A stretch of 10,378 bases of DNA, taken from the NCBI GenBank assembly GCA_023230175.1, contig JALNXV010000098.1, positions 1-10,378 of the forward strand. The letters run 5' to 3'. The notes beneath the pieces were generated by a model. The model worked only from the letters and a program-made list of their open reading frames with translations. It made no database searches and was not told where the DNA came from. The DNA comes from Candidatus Cloacimonadota bacterium (lineage in GTDB: Bacteria > Cloacimonadota > Cloacimonadia > Cloacimonadales > WRIO01). Below are positions 6,605-10,378 of this stretch, one piece after another (the stretch's first letter is position 1; each line of letters opens with the position of its first letter). The translations under genes and the position numbers were made by a program.

Positions 6605-7076
6605 CAATATTGTCCTTGTCAATTGTGGTTGTTATAGTTAATTCCTTTTTTTTAAAATTATCTAAGATAGCATTTATGAGAGCCGGTGATTTTTCAGAGC
6701 AAAACTTTTTTGCTAATTCAATAGCTTCGTTAATCATTACCGGAGGTGGTGTTTTTTCATAAAGCATTTCATACATTGATAATTTGAGGATGATTAAATC
6801 TATTTGACCTAAAGAATCAATGGTTCTTGTACCTAAATAAGAACTTACTTTTTCTTGTAGTTCATCAATTAAAGGGATAATCTTTTTTAGACTAAAATCT
6901 GCATGATTATAGATATTGCTTTTAAGTTCAACAGCTGATTCTTCACAAAGATAACTAAGAACTTCTTTATACTTATTTAATAAATCAAGATTTTGTAGAT
7001 ATTCATCAACATCAGCATATAAAAGAGAATAAAGAGTTTGAATAATCAATTCTCTTGATTTGCGTTTAATTCCCAT
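6597..7076 (-). CDS. nusB: Transcription antitermination protein NusB
   Basis: NusB joins NusE (ribosomal S10) on boxA RNA to keep RNA polymerase processive on rRNA operons. The 159 residues match the usual 140-160, all helical. The N-terminus (KRKSRELIIQTLYSLLYAD) is the family's Arg-rich opening. The C-terminus PPVMINEAIELAKKFCSEK then SPALINAILDNF matches the conserved signature around the INEAxELAKxF helix. ATG 7074-7076 lies four bases after the ribH stop, with GGAG inside the end of ribH, so translation is probably coupled. The ribH-nusB order is widespread in bacteria. Its last codons overlap the GT2 start. Confidence 0.96.
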   Translation of the reverse strand: MGIKRKSRELIIQTLYSLLYADVDEYLQNLDLLNKYKEVLSYLCEESAVELKSNIYNHADFSLKKIIPLIDELQEKVSSYLGTRTIDSLGQIDLIILKLSMYEMLYEKTPPPVMINEAIELAKKFCSEKSPALINAILDNFKKKELTITTTIDKDNIDE

Positions 7077-7080
7077 TGAT

Positions 7081-7548
7081 TTATGACTCCAAATTATTTA
7101 ATAAATTTACCATTTCAATAGCTGTAAGGGCAGCATCCCAACCTTTATTGCCCGATTTAGTACCGGCTCTTTCGATTGCTTGTTCAATAGTATCTGTAGT
7201 CAACACGCCAAAAATTACCGGTTTTGAGGTAGCTAAACCTACAGATGCAATACCTTTACTTACTTCAGCAGAAACATAATCAAAGTGAGGTGTTGCTCCT
7301 CTTATGACTGTGCCTACACATACAACTGCATCATATTTTTTATTTTGAGCAACTTTTTGGGCAGTTAAAGGAATTTCAAATGCACCAGGAACCCATATTA
7401 AGTCAATGTGGTCTTCTTCTACTCCGTGTCTTATTAGGCAATCAACAGCCCCATCAATAAGTTTTCTATTTATAAATTCATTAAATCTGCCGGCAATTAT
7501 AGCAAATTTATAGTTTTTAGCTATATAGTTTCCTTCTATTATTTTCAT
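7081..7548 (-). CDS. ribH: 6,7-dimethyl-8-ribityllumazine synthase
   Basis: RibH joins 5-amino-6-ribitylaminouracil and 3,4-dihydroxybutanone 4-phosphate, the penultimate step of riboflavin synthesis, in the cytoplasm. ATG 7548 is chosen because AAGGAG lies just before it and the likely transcription start falls inside any longer frame; the product is then 155 residues, the normal size. Diagnostic segments are GRFNEFI (20-26), VPGAFEIP (53-60) and [14 protein letters not shown] (79-92) with catalytic His88. [16 protein letters not shown] (114-129) holds the phosphate-binding Arg127. No other rib gene and no FMN riboswitch is visible in the short leader. It heads the run into nusB and the glycosyltransferase cassette. 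Confidence 0.97.
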   Translation of the reverse strand: MKIIEGNYIAKNYKFAIIAGRFNEFINRKLIDGAVDCLIRHGVEEDHIDLIWVPGAFEIPLTAQKVAQNKKYDAVVCVGTVIRGATPHFDYVSAEVSKGIASVGLATSKPVIFGVLTTDTIEQAIERAGTKSGNKGWDAALTAIEMVNLLNNLES

Positions 7549-7574
7549 TTGCTTCTCCTTTCTATTACTATGCA

Positions 7575-7602
7575 ATAATAAATTAATGCATTATAAAGTC
7601 AA
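7575..7602 (-). promoter_or_regulatory. Promoter of the ribH-nusB operon
   Basis: On the minus strand TTGACT (7597-7602) and TATTAT (7575-7580) are 16 bases apart, a good sigma70 pair. Transcription would begin near 7568, about 20 bases before the ribH start codon, leaving no room for a riboswitch. No terminator separates it from the oadG-like gene, so read-through from upstream is possible. Confidence 0.6.
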
Positions 7603-7611
7603 CACAAAAAA

Positions 7612-7779
7612 TTATACTTCTACTTCTTTATCTTTGAAAATATATTCTAAAAATTTTACTAATAAATAAAAAATTAACATAAATACAAAAACTCCCAGCA
7701 TACCTTTAAGCATTACGAAAATTGCTTCTTGAAATATTTCTATTGCTTCCGGTGAAAAAGGTGTATTTATAGAATTCAT
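7612..7779 (-). CDS. Small OadG-like gamma subunit of a Na+-pumping decarboxylase
   Basis: This 55-codon gene begins at ATG 7779, with AGGAGG five bases before it, and ends at TAA. The product has a short polar N-terminus (MNSINTPFSPEAIEIFQEA), one membrane helix (about 21-46, including GMLGVFVFMLIFYLLVKFL) and a charged tail (KDKEVEV). Known: gamma subunits of oxaloacetate- or methylmalonyl-CoA-type decarboxylases are tiny one-helix proteins that tether the biotin-dependent alpha subunit to the beta subunit. Size, topology and a position 13 bases after the beta-subunit gene support the call; sequence alone would not, as the family is poorly conserved. Confidence 0.75.
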   Translation of the reverse strand: MNSINTPFSPEAIEIFQEAIFVMLKGMLGVFVFMLIFYLLVKFLEYIFKDKEVEV

Positions 7780-7792
7780 TTGGTCCTCCTGT

Positions 7793-8893
7793 TTATGATA
7801 ATAGTGCTAAAATTAAGCCACCGGCTATTACAGATCCAATTTGTCCTGCAACATTAGCACTTGTAGCCGGCATTAAAAGAAAGTTTTGTTTATCTTCTTG
7901 TTGTCCCATTTTTTGAATCACTCTTGCTGACATAGGAAATGCTGAAATACCGGCAGCACCTATCATAGGATTAACTTTTTTCTTCAAAAATAAATTAAGA
8001 AATTTTGCAAACAATACACCGCCTGCTGTATCAAAAATGAATGCTATTAAGCCTAAACCAAGTATAAAAAGAGTTTCTACTGTTAAAAATTTATCAGCTA
8101 CCATAGTTGAAGCTATAGTAATACCGAGAAGAATTGTTACTAAACTTGATAATTCATTTTGAGCTGATTTGGATAATTTTTCTAAAACTCCACATTCTCT
8201 GATTAAGTTTCCAAACATTAAAAAACCAACTAAAGCTGCAGATGTTGGAACAATTATTCCGGCGATTATTGTAATTGTAATCGGAAATAATATTTTTACT
8301 ACACGTGGCACTTTAGAATTGTATGAATCCATTCTTATCTTTCTTTCAGCCGACGTAGTTAACATTCTTATAACCGGAGGTTGTATTATCGGTACTAACG
8401 CCATATATGAATATGCTGCAACAGAAATAGGTCCTAATAAATCCTTAGCAAATCTTGTTGCCACATATATAGAGGTTGGTCCATCTGCTGCTCCAATGAT
8501 ACCTATTGCTGCTGATTCTTTTAGCCCGAATCCCAATAAAGCAGCTAAAAGCATTGCGAAAAATATCCCAAATTGTGCTGCTGCACCAAATAATAACATA
8601 AATGGGTTTTTTAATAATACAGAAAAGTCAATCATTGCACCTATTGCAATAAAAATTAATAAAGGAAATAATTCTGTCATTATGCCGGCATTAAATAAAA
8701 TCGTTAAAGGTCCATGTGCTGCTATTGCTTCAGAATTAGGGATATTTGCTAAAATTGTACCAAATCCAATTGGCAATAACAAAGCAGGTTCATAATCTTT
8801 TTTAATGGCAAGATAAATTAATATGCCTCCAAATATCATCATAATGACCATCTTATAATCTAATGATGTTATACCTGATAAAAGTTCATTCAT
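7793..8893 (-). CDS. oadB: Sodium ion-translocating decarboxylase, beta subunit
   Basis: The beta subunit is the membrane channel that couples release of CO2 from carboxybiotin to Na+ export. ATG 8893 (AGAGGA five bases upstream) gives 366 residues, starting MNELLSGITSLDYKMVIMM. ATG 8971 and 8920 in frame have poorer ribosome sites and add a basic extension unlike the family. Signature segments are YEPALLLPIGFGTILANIP (34-52), GAADGPTSIYVATRF (134-148) with the key Asp, SYMALVPIIQPP (162-173) and NVAGQIGS (347-354) in the last helix. About nine hydrophobic helices are evident. It could serve oxaloacetate, methylmalonyl-CoA or glutaconyl-CoA decarboxylase; the missing alpha subunit would decide. 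The gamma-like gene follows directly. Confidence 0.95.
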   Translation of the reverse strand: MNELLSGITSLDYKMVIMMIFGGILIYLAIKKDYEPALLLPIGFGTILANIPNSEAIAAHGPLTILFNAGIMTELFPLLIFIAIGAMIDFSVLLKNPFMLLFGAAAQFGIFFAMLLAALLGFGLKESAAIGIIGAADGPTSIYVATRFAKDLLGPISVAAYSYMALVPIIQPPVIRMLTTSAERKIRMDSYNSKVPRVVKILFPITITIIAGIIVPTSAALVGFLMFGNLIRECGVLEKLSKSAQNELSSLVTILLGITIASTMVADKFLTVETLFILGLGLIAFIFDTAGGVLFAKFLNLFLKKKVNPMIGAAGISAFPMSARVIQKMGQQEDKQNFLLMPATSANVAGQIGSVIAGGLILALLS

Positions 8894-8992
8894 ATCTATC
8901 CTCTTTAATTTTTTTTCCATAATTATTTTTCCCTTAATTATTGTAAAGGATTTTTTAATATTTCTTATCATTTATTTAAAAAGAATTAGAAT

Positions 8993-9020
8993 AATATAAA
9001 TTAAAATAATTTTTATTCAA
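8993..9020 (-). promoter_or_regulatory. Likely promoter of oadB
   Basis: On the minus strand TTGAAT (9015-9020) and TATATT (8993-8998) are 16 bases apart. Transcription would start near 8986 and leave a leader of about 90 bases before the chosen start codon. The -35 overlaps the edge of repeat copy 2. Confidence 0.45.
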
Positions 9021-9052
9021 GCTAAGATGCTCGTAAAAAGTAATTATTCAAC
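9018..9052. repeat. Short palindromic repeat, copy 2 (degraded)
   Basis: This copy aligns without gaps to 3386-3420. It keeps CAAGCTAAGATGCTCG and TTATTCAAC at identical spacing but has lost the outer GTGC/GCAC arms. It sits between the divergent oadB and peroxiredoxin genes. Confidence 0.5.
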
Positions 9053-9081
9053 ACCCTTTATTAAAGCATTCTTAAAAAAAC

Positions 9082-9110
9082 TTGCATTTTAAAAAGGACT
9101 ATGTTATACT
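9082..9110 (+). promoter_or_regulatory. Strong promoter of the peroxiredoxin gene
   Basis: TTGCAT (9082-9087) and TATACT (9105-9110) are separated by exactly 17 bases, with TG one base before the -10 (extended -10). Transcription would begin near 9117, about 20 bases before the start codon. The match suggests a highly expressed gene; no operator is evident. Confidence 0.8.
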
Positions 9111-9137
9111 ATTAATAAATGAAAATATGGAGGAATT

Positions 9138-9806
9138 ATGGAAAACTCAAAAGATTGTGTAAGAATGCCTTTACTTGGCGATGATTTCCCGCAAATGACT
9201 GTTCAAACAACTCACGGGCTTAAAAATTTACCTTCTGATTATTCAGGAAAATGGTTTGTACTCTTTAGCCATCCGGCAGATTTTACACCTGTATGTACAA
9301 CTGAATTCGTTGCTTTTCAAACAAGATATGATAAGTTTAAAGATTTAAATTGTGAACTGATTGGGATGAGTGTTGATCAAGTTTTTTCTCATATTAAATG
9401 GGAAGAATGGATTAAAGAAAACCTTAAAGTTGAGATTCAATTCCCTATTATCGCTGACACAGGAGCAGTAGCTGAAAAATTAGGTCTTATTCATCCGGGA
9501 AAAGGCACTAATACAGTTCGTGCAGTTTTTGTTGTTGATAATAAAGGTAAAATAAGAATAATTTTCTACTATCCTCAAGAATTAGGTCGAAATATGGATG
9601 AAATTCTTAGAGCTGTGCACGCTATGCAAGTATCTGATAAAAATGGCGTTGCTATGCCTGCTCAATGGCCTGAAGGAGAACTTTTTGATGATCACGTAAT
9701 TGTATCTCCTGCAACAAATGTTAAGGATGCAAAAGAACGTTTTGAAAGAGCTAAAAAAGGCGAATTTGAGTGTGTTGACTGGTGGCTATGTCACAAGAAA
9801 TTATAG
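9138..9806 (+). CDS. Peroxiredoxin, Prx6-like archaeal-type thiol peroxidase
   Basis: The enzyme reduces hydrogen peroxide and organic peroxides in the cytoplasm. [13 protein letters not shown] (45-57) carries the peroxidatic Cys53, with Thr50 and Pro46 of the catalytic motif. The 222-residue length and long C-terminal domain (residues 150-222, with [18 protein letters not shown]) mark the Prx6/archaeal thiol peroxidase branch, not AhpC. Cys212 and Cys218 near the end ([10 protein letters not shown]) have the six-residue spacing of the resolving cysteines in the Aeropyrum-type enzyme, so a multi-Cys mechanism is likely. ATG 9138 has GGAGG five bases before it. The stop is TAG, directly followed by a terminator, so the gene is probably transcribed alone. 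A role in oxygen defence of an anaerobe is inferred. Confidence 0.96.
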   Translation: MENSKDCVRMPLLGDDFPQMTVQTTHGLKNLPSDYSGKWFVLFSHPADFTPVCTTEFVAFQTRYDKFKDLNCELIGMSVDQVFSHIKWEEWIKENLKVEIQFPIIADTGAVAEKLGLIHPGKGTNTVRAVFVVDNKGKIRIIFYYPQELGRNMDEILRAVHAMQVSDKNGVAMPAQWPEGELFDDHVIVSPATNVKDAKERFERAKKGEFECVDWWLCHKKL

Positions 9807-9820
9807 ATATTTCTTTGTAA

Positions 9821-9850
9821 GAGGGAGGATTAATCCTCCTTCTTTTTTTT
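9821..9850. terminator. Shared bidirectional terminator
   Basis: GGAGGATTAATCCTCC is a perfect 16-base palindrome at 9824-9839 (8-bp arms, no unpaired loop), extended by further pairs to 9821-9842. An eight-T tract follows on the plus strand; the minus strand has a less regular A+T-rich side. It ends the peroxiredoxin transcript and overlaps the stop codon of the convergent 58-codon gene. Confidence 0.88.
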
Positions 9851-10006
9851 GTTTTTATCTTTATCTTTATCTGAGGTCTCAATATTATGTATTTCGTCTA
9901 AAATACTATCTAAGTTTGGTTGACTATCTTCAGTTTTTACTGAATTTAAAAGTTTTTTAATAGATTCAGAATTATGATTTTGTAATTTAATTTTTTCTTT
10001 TGACAT
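9830..10006 (-). CDS. Small charged protein, 58 residues, unknown
   Basis: ATG 10004-10006 has AAGGAG seven bases before it and a plausible promoter upstream, and the frame runs to TAA 9830-9832. The product starts MSKEKIKLQNHNSESIKKLL, continues with an amphipathic acidic middle (NLDSILDEIHNIE) and ends in a low-complexity tail SDKDKDKNKKKKED. It has no Cys, no membrane segment and no known domain. The last codons and stop lie inside the terminator hairpin shared with the peroxiredoxin gene. Being convergent with that gene, it is probably an independent small transcript. Ribosome site, promoter and a tidy stop argue for a real gene; codons show no anomaly. Confidence 0.65.
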   Translation of the reverse strand: MSKEKIKLQNHNSESIKKLLNSVKTEDSQPNLDSILDEIHNIETSDKDKDKNKKKKED

Positions 10007-10024
10007 AATTTACTCCTTATGCTA

Positions 10025-10052
10025 AACATAAAAAATATTTAAACCTTGTCAA
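10025..10052 (-). promoter_or_regulatory. Promoter of the 58-codon gene
   Basis: On the minus strand a consensus TTGACA (10047-10052) and TATGTT (10025-10030) are 16 bases apart. The predicted start lies just before the AAGGAG ribosome site, giving a very short leader. Confidence 0.55.
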
Positions 10053-10378
10053 GAAGATTTTTTTGAATATATTAACATTAGCTATTTAAAATTATTATAA
10101 AATAGCTTTATCTATATTGGATGAAGTATATAATTAAAAGCAAAAAGAGACTTATAGGCAAGTGTATTTTTTTTTAAAATATGAAATTATGATATACTGA
10201 TAAGTTTTATAATTTTTGACAGGGTTTCACTATTTATAATCCCCACTCACTGCATTCGTTGCAAGACAAGTTCAGCTTTTTTGTTGTGTATGTCTCTCAA
10301 TTTATATCTCATAAACTGAGAGATTCTAAAATAACAAGCTAAATTTGCATTTATTGTGTTAGTTAAAATTATAATTTA
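10053..10378. other. Right-edge region without a supportable gene
   Basis: No reading frame here exceeds about 21 codons with a start. Visible structure: an 8-bp inverted repeat AGCTATTT / AAATAGCT (10080-10107); an extended -10-like TGATATACT on the plus strand (10190-10198) without a clear -35; a TTGACA at about 10216 with no well-spaced -10; and a 7-bp inverted repeat TCTCTCA / TGAGAGA (10293-10323). The less A+T-rich patch around 10235-10275 (CCCCACTCACTGCATTCGTTGC) stands out in composition and could be a degenerate dispersed repeat or the start of an RNA. None of this is firm. Confidence 0.4.

Noticed and set aside
7549..7611. FMN riboswitch before ribH
   Set aside because: The predicted leader is only about 20 bases, and no conserved riboswitch segments are present.
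8169..8795. Long plus-strand frame opposite oadB
   Set aside because: It is the complement of a strongly conserved membrane protein gene; the antisense frame is open because of codon bias, and has no ribosome site or family match.
9804..9806. Host-wide TAG recoding, with the peroxiredoxin read through its TAG
   Set aside because: The protein already has its normal family C-terminus at the TAG, and read-through would run nine codons into the terminator hairpin. About 2,900 core codons have no internal TAG.

Overview
The window is about 70% A+T. It carries a core bacterial segment (roughly 2.1-10.0 kb) and, at the left, a less orderly accessory-looking segment (1-2.07 kb). The core genes use the standard code: about 2,900 uninterrupted codons, ending in TAA or, for two genes, TAG. 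Sigma70-like promoters, good Shine-Dalgarno sites and hairpin/T-tract terminators point to an ordinary bacterium. A sodium-pumping decarboxylase membrane module and an archaeal-type peroxiredoxin suggest an AT-rich, fermentative anaerobe. The phylum cannot be fixed from this window.

Left region (1-2071): a truncated hypothetical gene, a 0.3 kb stretch without a convincing gene, then a frame (927-1280) that begins with a strong ribosome site and ends at a textbook terminator but is crossed by five in-frame TAG codons and no TAA or TGA. Read as glutamine, the TAGs sit inside an uninterrupted heptad coiled coil that leads into an excisionase-like helix-turn-helix. A tRNA-Lys(CTT) follows on the minus strand. 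Beyond it lies a second small gene whose only upstream ATG is separated from the body by one in-frame TAG. The uninterrupted core genes argue that the host reads TAG as stop, so these may be traces of an amber-recoded (TAG to Gln) phage or element next to a tRNA, or decayed genes. This is the main discovery lead.

Middle region (2156-7602): a GT4-type glycosyltransferase on the plus strand converges on a long minus-strand operon. From its promoter near 7600 the operon reads ribH (lumazine synthase), nusB (transcription antitermination), a GT2 glycosyltransferase, a radical SAM/SPASM-like protein, a membrane-anchored PQQ-type beta-propeller protein and a small two-helix membrane protein. Gaps or overlaps of a few bases suggest translational coupling. 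The last four genes look like a cell-envelope modification cassette attached to a housekeeping pair; its product is unknown.

Right region (7612-10006): oadB and a 55-residue OadG-like gene on the minus strand encode the membrane part of a Na+-translocating carboxylic-acid decarboxylase, with the catalytic alpha subunit not in view. A divergent peroxiredoxin gene follows with a near-consensus promoter. It ends in a terminator hairpin shared with a convergent, previously easy-to-miss 58-codon gene. The last 0.33 kb holds no gene I can support. Short palindromic repeats, one present in two diverged copies, sit in the intergenic gaps.
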